64,000 bases of DNA from Pseudomonas syringae (GTDB lineage Bacteria > Pseudomonadota > Gammaproteobacteria > Pseudomonadales > Pseudomonadaceae), in assembly GCF_021606685.1 (NCBI RefSeq), contig NZ_WKCB01000022.1, forward strand, positions 1 to 64,000. Direction: 5' to 3'. The notes beneath the pieces were generated by a model. The model was not told the origin of the DNA. It ran no database searches and was given only the letters and a program-made list of their open reading frames with translations. Each line of letters begins with the position of its first letter. The first letter of the stretch is position 1. The position numbers were made by a program, and so were the translations under genes. Positions 57,057 to 64,000 of this stretch are shown piece by piece.

Positions 57057-57129
57057 ATTGCCGCCTAGTTCACCGTTGTAGATCTTTGTAGCGGGCCTTG
57101 GCTTCAGCCCGATTAGTTGAATGCTCTCA

Positions 57130-57525
57130 TCACGATGCTGTACCGGGGGTTGTTAGTCTATGTACATCATGGTTGGATTTCGGGTGTAACGATCTTTCCA
57201 TCAGCCGCCGCGGGTTCTCCCTGAACAGGTGGTCACGCTGATCCACTACGGACATCAGGCCGCTTATCCGCGAGCCCATGTCTGAGTTTTTCCGGTTGAG
57301 CCTGCACACGTCGGCGAGTGCTTTCCCAAGAGCTGTCTCGGCAGAGGCTTTATCCGCGACCAGTGCATCGTTCATTTGGATAAGGCCAGCAATGTTCTTT
57401 CTTGCCTTGGTCAATTGCGCTTGAGCCTCGATGAACTCGTCTTCGAGCAGCGCGCATTGGTGCTTGTGCATTTCGAGGGGCGTAGGGCAGCCAAGCCATT
57501 CAGAGGTGTCGTAAACGAGGTCCAT
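57130..57525 (-). CDS. Coiled-coil hypothetical protein
   Basis: A 131-residue protein. Residues about 20-95 have heptad-like helices (LLEDEFIEAQAQLTKARKNIAGLIQ); the rest is basic and irregular. No membrane segment or known domain. It sits between the wzz-like gene and the attR-like repeat, on the same strand as the former. Possibly an element-borne gene; function unknown. Confidence 0.5.
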   Translation of the reverse strand: MDLVYDTSEWLGCPTPLEMHKHQCALLEDEFIEAQAQLTKARKNIAGLIQMNDALVADKASAETALGKALADVCRLNRKNSDMGSRISGLMSVVDQRDHLFRENPRRLMERSLHPKSNHDVHRLTTPGTAS

Positions 57526-57709
57526 GGTGATTCAATTCAAGTGCTGTATTTATGTACGGTGGGCGAGGGTTACCAGATTTGGGAGTGGTGTTCGTCGGCA
57601 GGACGCCAGGGAATATCCAACGCTAAGCTATTGATTCATGTAGATCATATTGCCGGTTTTGGGCGTGTCGGGATTAGGCCTGTTTTTCTTGTAAATCAAT
57701 TTCCTGCAT

Positions 57710-57771
57710 CACCTTGACAGGGTGGAGATCGTTGCTTCGAGTCCAATCACGCCTACCAAACAGAATCCGCT
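57710..57771 (+). repeat. attR-like copy of tRNA-Val 3' half
   Basis: 62-nt copy of 55682-55743 with six mismatches, lacking the 5' half of the tRNA, so it is not a functional tRNA. Its acceptor 3' strand reads CACGCCT. The remaining sequence of 57526-57848 shows no supportable gene. Confidence 0.75.
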
Positions 57772-57848
57772 GCCATTCTCGCGAAATCATGAAGCGTATC
57801 TGCGTATAGTTTCTGGTTTTTGATTAGAGCAACTCGCAAGAAGACAGG

Positions 57849-58671
57849 ATGTTTTCGCGAAGGACCGTTCTGGCAGGCACTATGTCGTTGGCTGTGTTGG
57901 GTATTCCCACCAGGTACGCTAAGGCTGAATCTGAAATCCCGACAGGGCAAAGGCCCAACATCAACAGTTACTGTAGTGGAGCTTTCATTACACCTGAGCA
58001 TTTCACGTCGCGAATCTTCGACAGGTTTCATTACGAGCTGTTCAGTGATGGAGCGTCAAGACTGCTTAATGACTTATCGACCTTTAAGCCGAGCGGTGCA
58101 TTACGTACTGATCACCGTATGAATCAGCAAAAGACCGGAGCCTATTACGTCTCTAATCAAGGTTCTCCCAGGAAAATAGCCCGCTCTCAAGTGTAAGTGA
58201 TGCGCCTAATAAGTCTGATGTCGACGTGGTTTATGTTAAGTCAGGTATTTATTTTCATGGTTTGATATAGGCGAGTATAAACGCAGCCGGTGCTGAGAAC
58301 CTAAAGCCTCGTACGGGCAACGGCTCGACCTGTCATTAAGCGGTGACCGGCTTCAGGATAGGCGGGCTTTACTTCAGGAACCGTGGTCCCGGTGTGGCCG
58401 ATATCAATGATGCTCGAACTTTCAATGTCCCAGTAAGGGCAATTGCGACAGCGATGAGTTTGGCTGTGGGTTTCTTATCAGTGGAAAAAGAAACGCTGAA
58501 ATCCCGACGTCTCATATGTGGCTTCATAGTTGCCTGGCGATGGGCAATTCAGGGCCTGCGCTCGCTGCTGTCAATGGCGGTGTGCTGGAGTACCGTGAAA
58601 CCTACATTGGCGATGGCGTTGTCGACGTAGATGGTCTGAGTTCGGCTGGAAAGTATCTGATCAGCGCCTAG
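57849..58671 (+). pseudogene. Broken gene for a Tat-exported protein
   Basis: The frame from 57849 begins with a twin-arginine-like signal (MFSRRTVLAGTMSLAVLGIP ... AKA) and runs 115 residues to 58196. Sensible protein continues in other frames: NSPLSSVSDAPNKSDVDVVY to about 58270, GLYFRNRGPGVADINDARTF around 58360-58420, and GPALAAVNGGVLEYRETYIG to a stop at 58669-58671. At least two frameshifts and a deletion are needed to join them. The parent family is not recognised; a beta-helix or repeat-type exported protein would fit. Confidence 0.5.
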
Positions 58672-58774
58672 CTCAACCGCAAGGCGTGTATACAGCTGCG
58701 CCCGCCCCGACGCGGCTGTTTTGTCGGCGCGAGATCTGGGGTCCGCATCCGGTGCACGCGGTGGGGCTCATCAA

Positions 58775-59011
58775 TTACTCGCCGCGATCCTTATGCAGTT
58801 TTCCCCATTTGGCTGCAATCACCGGGTCAACATACTGACCGTCTTTGTCACGTTGCAGGCGCTCCTTGGGAATACGGGCTTCGAAGGAAGGGCGAAGCTG
58901 GTCGTAGGGGTCTACTTCGTCGGTGAAGAAATCGATAACGCCGGTAACTATCTTTTTGATGATCGGCAGCATATCCGGCACATTCAGGAGGGTCGTTGAA
59001 ATCGAGCGCAT
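58775..59011 (-). CDS. Small hypothetical protein
   Basis: A 78-residue frame starting MRSISTTLLNVPDMLPIIKK with charged C-terminal half (DPVIAAKWGKLHKDRGE). One moderately hydrophobic stretch at residues 14-30. No domain recognised. It lies in a region of decayed genes, so it may be a remnant. Confidence 0.4.
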   Translation of the reverse strand: MRSISTTLLNVPDMLPIIKKIVTGVIDFFTDEVDPYDQLRPSFEARIPKERLQRDKDGQYVDPVIAAKWGKLHKDRGE

Positions 59012-59167
59012 CTTATTACAGCGTCGTTGGAAATGTGCGCGCCGATTCCTGATTTTTTAAGCGTTTTGTTGAGGGGGATTTATCGCTGATTAAAATGGCG
59101 CGCAGCTCTAAAGTTATCGCCCTGCAGGCCGATAACCTCGCACATTTCCCTTGATCGGATTCCTGGC

Positions 59168-59602
59168 ATGCTTATCAACATCAGCGGTCCCACCTCCGTA
59201 ACAAGCACTCCAAGTACGGTCAATTCGGCTGATACCGCCACCACCGAAAGTACCACCGGCACCCGCAGCTCGGCAGTCAGCCCGAGCGCGGATACTCAAG
59301 GTGCTGCAGGCGCAGGCGGGGCCAGCCAGGGCTCGTCGGTTACGCAAGAGTCCGATACGGTCAAAGAACTCAAGAAGCAGATTGAGCAGTTGCAAAAGCA
59401 GCTTCAAGCGCAGCAGCAGGCCTTGCAGAAGGCTCAGTCCAGCAACCAGAGCGCAGACGCCAAGGCCGCTGCGGTATCGGCGGCGCAAACCCAGATTGCA
59501 GCCACTGTGGCGGCACTGCAGACGGTAACGTCGGCTCTGCTGCAGGCCGTCACCGGCGAGGGTGCCAGCCCATCGGGCTCGATTGTCAGCACCACCGCCT
59601 GA
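59168..59602 (+). CDS. FlxA-like coiled-coil protein
   Basis: A 144-residue low-complexity protein: a Ser/Thr-rich first half, then a coiled coil (VKELKKQIEQLQKQLQAQQQAL, shortened here; residues about 66-95) and an Ala-rich helix. This pattern is like the FlxA-like family seen in pseudomonads. No signal peptide or membrane span. Function unknown. ATG at 59168 is behind TCCTGGC, a weak site. Confidence 0.65.
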   Translation: MLINISGPTSVTSTPSTVNSADTATTESTTGTRSSAVSPSADTQGAAGAGGASQGSSVTQESDTVKELKKQIEQLQKQLQAQQQALQKAQSSNQSADAKAAAVSAAQTQIAATVAALQTVTSALLQAVTGEGASPSGSIVSTTA

Positions 59603-59638
59603 GACCCGCACAGCGTGTTGATACCTTGAGCCCAGCGC

Positions 59639-61066
59639 TCACCTGCGGTTCAACACGCTTTCTCCTGCGCCCTTCGGCAACCGATAGACGTCCACCAGCG
59701 CCAACCCGCCGAGCAACGCCACCCCGATAAACGCCACGCGAAAATCCCCAACCTGCGCGAGTGCCTCGTGCCCGCTGATGCTCATTGATGCTTGCAGCAA
59801 CAGCGCGGCCACCGTCACACCCAGCCCCATCGCCAGCTGAAACGACATGCTGAACAACGCCGACGCTTCGCTCATGCGCGCCTTGGGCACGTCCGCAAAA
59901 CCGATCGAGTTGTAACAGGTGAACTGCATTGAGCGCGACAGCCCGCCCACAAACAGCACGGCTGCAATCAGCGCAAAGGACGTCTGCGCGGTGAAAAATG
60001 CGCACGCCACAATCGAGGTGACGCCGATCACCCCATTCACCAGCAGCACCTTGCGAAACCCATGGCGCTGCATGATGGCCGTGGTGAAGGGTTTCATCGC
60101 CAGGTTGCCGGCAAATACCGCGAGCACCAGCAGGCCGGCATCCACCGGGGATAGTCCGAAGGCAACCTGAAACAGCAGCGGCAGCAAAAACGGCAGGGCG
60201 CTGATGGCCAGGCGAAACAGCGAGCCGCCGTAGACGCTCACGCGGAAGGTGTTGATCGACAGGGTTTCCAGCGGCAGCAACGGGTCGGTGTAAAGCCGAC
60301 AATGCTGCGCGGCCCACACCGCTAGCACGAGGCCCGCCACGACCAGCGCCACGCCTGGAAGCAGCTGTTCGCCCGTCTGGCTGCCGAGCCATTCCAGCCC
60401 ACCCAGCAGCGCCACGCAGGCGCCTGCCAGCAGCACAAAGCCCTTTGCATCGAACCTGCGCACGTGCGCTTCGCGTCCTTGCGGCACCAGCCACAGCGCG
60501 GCGATCAGCGCCAACAGGCCCAGCGGCAGGTTCACGTAAAAGATCCACGGCCAGGTGGCATGGGTCACAATCAGCCCGCCGGCCAATGGCCCCAGAATTG
60601 GCGCCACCAGGCCGGGCCAGGTGATGATCGCGATCATTTTCACCAGGTCTTTCTTCTCCGTGTTGCGCAGCACGGCCAAGCGACCCACGGGCACCATCAG
60701 CGCGCCACCAATGCCCTGCAGAACCCGCGCTAACACGAACATCTCAAGGCTTTGGCTGAGCCCGCAGAGCAGCGAGGCGAGGGTGAAAACGATGATCGCG
60801 CCGGCAAACACCCGGCGTGCGCCAAATCGATCAGCGACCCAACTGGACAGCGGGATGAAGATCGCCACGGCGAGAATATAGGCAGTGATGCCAATGTTCA
60901 TGTCCACCGGCGTTACGCCAAAGGCCGTGGCCATGGTCGGCAGCGCTGTGGCGATAACCGTGGCGTCGAGGTTCTCCATGAAGAAGGTCACGGCGACCAC
61001 CAGCGCGATCAGGCGGGTGTGTACGCTGAGGCCGGTTTCGGCGGAGGGTGTGGCGGGAGGAGTCAC
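59639..61066 (-). CDS. MFS multidrug exporter, DHA2 (EmrB/MdtD) type
   Basis: A 475-residue, fourteen-span major facilitator protein. Motif A is in SSWVADRFGARRVF, motif C in GLVAPILGPLAGG and the D1-like motif in LDATVIATALPTMA. DHA2 members export drugs or detergents by proton antiport; the natural cargo here is unknown. Start MTPPATPSAETG at 61066. It stands alone, convergent with the FlxA-like gene. Confidence 0.88.
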   Translation of the reverse strand: MTPPATPSAETGLSVHTRLIALVVAVTFFMENLDATVIATALPTMATAFGVTPVDMNIGITAYILAVAIFIPLSSWVADRFGARRVFAGAIIVFTLASLLCGLSQSLEMFVLARVLQGIGGALMVPVGRLAVLRNTEKKDLVKMIAIITWPGLVAPILGPLAGGLIVTHATWPWIFYVNLPLGLLALIAALWLVPQGREAHVRRFDAKGFVLLAGACVALLGGLEWLGSQTGEQLLPGVALVVAGLVLAVWAAQHCRLYTDPLLPLETLSINTFRVSVYGGSLFRLAISALPFLLPLLFQVAFGLSPVDAGLLVLAVFAGNLAMKPFTTAIMQRHGFRKVLLVNGVIGVTSIVACAFFTAQTSFALIAAVLFVGGLSRSMQFTCYNSIGFADVPKARMSEASALFSMSFQLAMGLGVTVAALLLQASMSISGHEALAQVGDFRVAFIGVALLGGLALVDVYRLPKGAGESVLNRR

Positions 61067-61250
61067 CGGTGCTGCCCCTTGTTCTGTGAAGGTCGCTGGT
61101 CTCTGACGATACCGGGTCAGGCTGGAACCTACACGCGCTGAGGCGCGTTTTTTGATTCAATTGTCGGCGATGCCGAAATGCCATCATCCCTGTACAATCG
61201 TCTCCGGCCGATGTCCGGCCAAGCCATGATGGCGATAGGGAGCGGTGTGT

Positions 61251-61877
61251 ATGAGTGTTCGGTTAGCGGTGGGGATTGCGGCATTGATGCTATTGGCGGG
61301 ATGCGTCACCAGCCGGTCGGAAATTGATGTCAACTTTGTGCCGCCGAGTAACGTGCAGGCCGCCGCAAGCAATGGCAAAAAGGTGCTGATCAGTACGGTG
61401 GACGAGCGGGTCTTCCAGATAAGCCCTCGTAACCCGGCCACGCCTTCGCTGAAAAATAACGAAGTCACCGACAAGTCCATTACCGAACGCGCCATCGCGC
61501 GCAAGCGCAACGGCTACGGCATGGCACTCGGCGATGTGCTGCTGCCGTCCGGCCGCACCTTGTCACAACTGGTCAATGAGTCGGTGGCCTCGGCCTACCA
61601 ACAGGCGGGCTATGAAGTCGTGACCGAGCCTGGCGCTGCGGGCGCCACGCCGGTCAAGGTGCATATCGTCGAATTCTGGTCGTGGTTCACCCCAGGTTTC
61701 TTCTCGGTGGATGTCAGCAGCAAATCCCTCCTGCGTATCGAAACACCGGGGGCAAAGACGTTCGATGTGGTCACCGGTCATAACGAGAGCATGCAGTTGG
61801 TGATAGAAAAAGATTGGAAGCAGATCACCGAAACGAATCTTCAGGAACTGTCGCGGCAGACCTCCAAGCAGCTTTGA
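61251..61877 (+). CDS. Outer-membrane lipoprotein, YajG-like
   Basis: A 208-residue lipoprotein with a clear signal and lipobox (ALMLLAGC, Cys near residue 20). The mature part (VNFVPPSNVQAAASNGKK ... ITETNLQELS) resembles the YajG/DUF-type lipoproteins of gamma-proteobacteria. ATG at 61251 fits GGGAG at eight bases; GTG at 61245 is less likely. A terminator follows. Function not known. Confidence 0.78.
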   Translation: MSVRLAVGIAALMLLAGCVTSRSEIDVNFVPPSNVQAAASNGKKVLISTVDERVFQISPRNPATPSLKNNEVTDKSITERAIARKRNGYGMALGDVLLPSGRTLSQLVNESVASAYQQAGYEVVTEPGAAGATPVKVHIVEFWSWFTPGFFSVDVSSKSLLRIETPGAKTFDVVTGHNESMQLVIEKDWKQITETNLQELSRQTSKQL

Positions 61878-61898
61878 CGCAGTTGGTCGTGTGACGCG

Positions 61899-61927
61899 AG
61901 GGTCAACCGTACGGTTGGCCCTTTTTG
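61899..61927 (+). terminator. Terminator after lipoprotein gene
   Basis: AGGGTCAACCGT / ACGGTTGGCCCT stem (one G-T pair) with TTTTTG tail, 21 nt past the stop. Confidence 0.9.
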
Positions 61928-61977
61928 CATTTATACAGCCATACTCAGCGACATTTTGCTAAGTGAAGGAGATGGAA

Positions 61978-62403
61978 GTGCAGATAGAAATGGAAGTGTC
62001 ATTCGACGTGTCCGAGCACGAGCGCGAAGCGATCCTCAAGCCATTGGTGGCCTATAACCGCAGTCATACCGGCGAAATGCCGTTTGAAACCGTCGGGATC
62101 TTGCTGCGCGACCCAGCCACCCAAGCAGTGGTGGGTGGTCTCTACGGGAAAATCTCCTGCGGGTGGCTGTTTATCGAGCTACTGAGCATTCCCGACGCCC
62201 TGCGCACCCAAGGCACGGGTACTCGCCTGATGCAGACGGCTGAAGCCTTGGCGCGGCAAAAGAGTTGCGTAGGAATCTGGCTGGATACCTTCAGCTTCCA
62301 GGCGCCGGGGTTTTATCGAAAGCTGGGTTTCAGTGAATTTGGCCACATCGCCGATTACCCTCCAGGTCATCAGCGGCACTTTTTCCAGAAGCGCTTGAGC
62401 TGA
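61978..62403 (+). CDS. GNAT family N-acetyltransferase
   Basis: A 141-residue GNAT protein. The acetyl-CoA loop is RTQGTGTRLMQTAEALA near residues 80-96, and the C-terminal strand reads GFYRKLGFSEFG. GTG at 61978 is preferred because AAGGAG lies six bases before it; other starts at 61963, 61972 and 61990 are in frame. Substrate unknown. Confidence 0.8.
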   Translation: MQIEMEVSFDVSEHEREAILKPLVAYNRSHTGEMPFETVGILLRDPATQAVVGGLYGKISCGWLFIELLSIPDALRTQGTGTRLMQTAEALARQKSCVGIWLDTFSFQAPGFYRKLGFSEFGHIADYPPGHQRHFFQKRLS

Positions 62404-62703
62404 CACGCAAGGCTGCGCGCCCATGCTCGATAGACGAGCGGGGCGCAACGCACACTTTCGGTTGGCGCAGCGCCTCTTGCCGAGTGTCCCTTTCAATCAG
62501 CCACAAGATTTATTGGTTCGCAGCAACAATTTTTCTTGTTGGACACCTCCCGCCCCCAGGCAGCAAAGTTGCCGCCACTGACGCTCGACCTTCCGGGTCA
62601 ACAATAAAAAACCGAGCCGACTGCACGCCACTTCTTGCTGTGAACCCTTTGTTCACATCCTGCTGTAATGGCGCCGCAGCGCGCACTAAAGGACCTCTCC
62701 GCC
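62404..62703. other. Intergenic promoter region of the DUF969/DUF979 genes
   Basis: 300 bases without a gene. A GC-rich dyad lies just after the GNAT stop (TGCGCGCCC ... GGGGCGCA around 62413-62449) and could be a weak terminator. Nothing else is clear. Confidence 0.4.
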
Positions 62704-63420
62704 ATGCAAACTGTTGTGAACTTATGGCCGTTGATCGGCGTATTTGTGATCGTGGTCGGCTTTGTTTTGCGCTTCAATCCGCTGTTGGTGGTGACGGCCG
62801 CCGCTATCGCCACCGGGCTCGCTGCCCATTTCCCGCTGGGAAAAATCCTCGCCACCATGGGCGATGGTTTCCTTCAGACCCGCGCTCTGCAATTGATTCT
62901 GTTGTTGCCCCTGGCGGTCATCGGCTTGCTTGAACGGCATGGTTTGCGCCTGCATGCGCAGAATTGGATTGCGCGGTTTGAGCGCGCCACGGTGGGGCGT
63001 CTGTTGATCATGTATCTGTTTGTTCGCGAGTCCACGGCCGCAATGGGCTTGACCAGCCTCGGCGGGCATCCGCAGATGGTGCGCCCGCTGCTGGCCCCCA
63101 TGGCCGAAGGCGCGGCGGAAAAACGCTACGGCAAATTGCCGGAAAAACTGCGCCACAAGGTACTGGCCATGTGTGCTGCAACAGACAACGTCGGCCTGTT
63201 TTTTGGTGAGGATATTTTCGTCGCCTTTGGTGCGATCGCGCTGATGCACACCTTCCTGCTCGGTTCTGGCATTGATGTTGAACCGTTGCACATTGCCGTG
63301 TGGGGCGTTCCCACGGCAATCTGCGCGTTCATCATCCACGCCATTCGCCTGCATCGATTCGACCAGAGGCTGACCCGCGAAATGACGCCTGTAGCCACCC
63401 CCGTGGAGGCTGCGCAATGA
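62704..63420 (+). CDS. DUF969 family membrane protein, putative 5-oxoproline transporter subunit
   Basis: A 238-residue inner-membrane protein with several spans (LIGVFVIVVGFVL, LQLILLLPLAVIGLLE and others) and the DUF969 segment VRESTAAMGLTSLGGHPQMVRPL. DUF969 and DUF979 proteins occur as pairs and are annotated as 5-oxoproline transporter subunits near 5-oxoprolinase or pyroglutamyl peptidase genes. ATG at 62704 follows GGACC; it overlaps the next gene by ATGA. Confidence 0.82.
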   Translation: MQTVVNLWPLIGVFVIVVGFVLRFNPLLVVTAAAIATGLAAHFPLGKILATMGDGFLQTRALQLILLLPLAVIGLLERHGLRLHAQNWIARFERATVGRLLIMYLFVRESTAAMGLTSLGGHPQMVRPLLAPMAEGAAEKRYGKLPEKLRHKVLAMCAATDNVGLFFGEDIFVAFGAIALMHTFLLGSGIDVEPLHIAVWGVPTAICAFIIHAIRLHRFDQRLTREMTPVATPVEAAQ

Positions 63421-64000
63421 TCATCTCAATTCAATACCTGTACTGGCTGGCCGGGGTTCTGCTGCTGATCACCGCCGGCATGATTCTGTTGGACCGGAAC
63501 CACCCCAAGCGCTGGTCGAGCGCGTTGTTCTGGCTGTTGTTCGCGATTCCGTTCCTGGCGGGTGAGCGCTTGCCCTCAGTGGTTATCGGTGCGGGCGTGG
63601 TGGTGATGGCGTTGATTGCAGGGTTGGGCGGCGTCGGTCGTGGCACGCATGCCGAACTGCATGACAAGGCTTCCCGTGCCAGCGCCGGCCGCCTGGGGCA
63701 CAAGCTGTTCATTCCGGCGCTGGCCATCCCACTGACCACGGTGATCGGCTCGGTATTGCTCAAGCACACCGAGATCGGCGGCGTACCGCTGCTGGACCCC
63801 AAGAACACCACCTTCGTTTCCCTCGGTATCGGCTGCCTGATTGCCCTTGGCCTGGCGTGCTGGCTGACCCGTGACACGCCGGTGCAGGCCCTGCGCGAAT
63901 CCCGGCGCCTGACCGAGGCCCTCGGTTGGGCCATGGTGTTGCCGCAGATGCTGGCAATGCTGGGCCTGCTGTTTAACGAGGCCGGGGTAGGCACGGCCGT
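63417..64000 (+). CDS. DUF979 family membrane protein (partial)
   Basis: The first 194 residues of a multi-span membrane protein, running off the window end. Start MIISIQYLYWLAGVLLL and the ALGWAMVLPQMLAMLGLLF segment match the DUF979 partner of DUF969. It is translationally coupled (ATGA) to the DUF969 gene, so the pair presumably forms one transporter. Confidence 0.85.
   Translation, partial: MIISIQYLYWLAGVLLLITAGMILLDRNHPKRWSSALFWLLFAIPFLAGERLPSVVIGAGVVVMALIAGLGGVGRGTHAELHDKASRASAGRLGHKLFIPALAIPLTTVIGSVLLKHTEIGGVPLLDPKNTTFVSLGIGCLIALGLACWLTRDTPVQALRESRRLTEALGWAMVLPQMLAMLGLLFNEAGVGTA

Noticed and set aside
57710..57771. Second functional tRNA-Val
   Set aside because: Only the 3' half is present; there is no 5' acceptor strand or D arm.

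Overview
The window is a chromosome segment of a Pseudomonas of the fluorescens group. Evidence: the gene order uvrB-gltX-tRNA(Ala/Glu), dusC, leuCD-leuB-asd-usg-fimV-truA-trpF-accD-folC-dedD-cvpA-purF-metZ is the usual Pseudomonas order; protein sequences are typical of the genus; GC is high; and nine paired REP elements of the GTGGGAGSGGGCTTGC type sit between genes. All calls are from reading the sequence; no database search was run.

Layout. 1-3.2 kb: two short-chain dehydrogenases, an NTF2-like protein and a divergent TetR regulator. 3.5-8 kb: small Pseudomonas-type proteins, a nucleotidyltransferase-like protein, TspO, an esterase and two GNAT acetyltransferases. 8-11.1 kb: an ABC importer (ATPase, permease, binding protein) behind a cobalamin riboswitch, so probably a B12 or corrinoid importer. 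11.2-14.2 kb: a three-gene operon of a small helical protein, a double-domain KaiC-like ATPase and a soluble histidine kinase. 14.2-16.6 kb: a Sad-type aldehyde dehydrogenase with its divergent PtrR-like LysR regulator. 17-23.3 kb: aromatic aminotransferase, uvrB, gltX and a duplicated tRNA-Ala/tRNA-Glu pair. 23.4-26.3 kb: a TetR regulator with a perfect palindromic operator, a hydrolase, a thioesterase and dusC.

26.4-30.6 kb is the most unusual part. A match to the HrpL-dependent hrp box precedes three tandem genes whose N-termini look like type III secretion signals. The first carries twelve 16-residue repeats. The other two share a domain with a papain/calpain-like Gln-x5-Cys motif and a later His. 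The third protein has two copies of the domain, and its first copy has lost all three residues. I read this as a candidate uncharacterised type III effector operon inserted between housekeeping genes; no secretion apparatus lies in the window.

30.6-53.4 kb: a five-PAS GGDEF/EAL protein, a LysR regulator, leucine biosynthesis (with a methyltransferase gene between leuD and leuB), asd and its paralogue usg, the polar-hub protein FimV, and then tRNA modification, tryptophan, fatty acid, folate, purine and methionine genes. 53.5-55.7 kb: tRNA-Val, two tRNA-Asp, a PuuB-like oxidase and a second tRNA-Val. A 62-bp imperfect copy of the 3' half of that tRNA-Val recurs about 2 kb downstream. The two copies bracket phage-like ORF remnants and a short Wzz-like gene near a Fur-box-like site, which marks a decayed integrated element. 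57.8-64 kb: a broken Tat-signal gene, a FlxA-like coiled-coil protein, an MFS exporter, a lipoprotein, a GNAT protein and a DUF969/DUF979 pair (putative 5-oxoproline transporter) that runs off the end.
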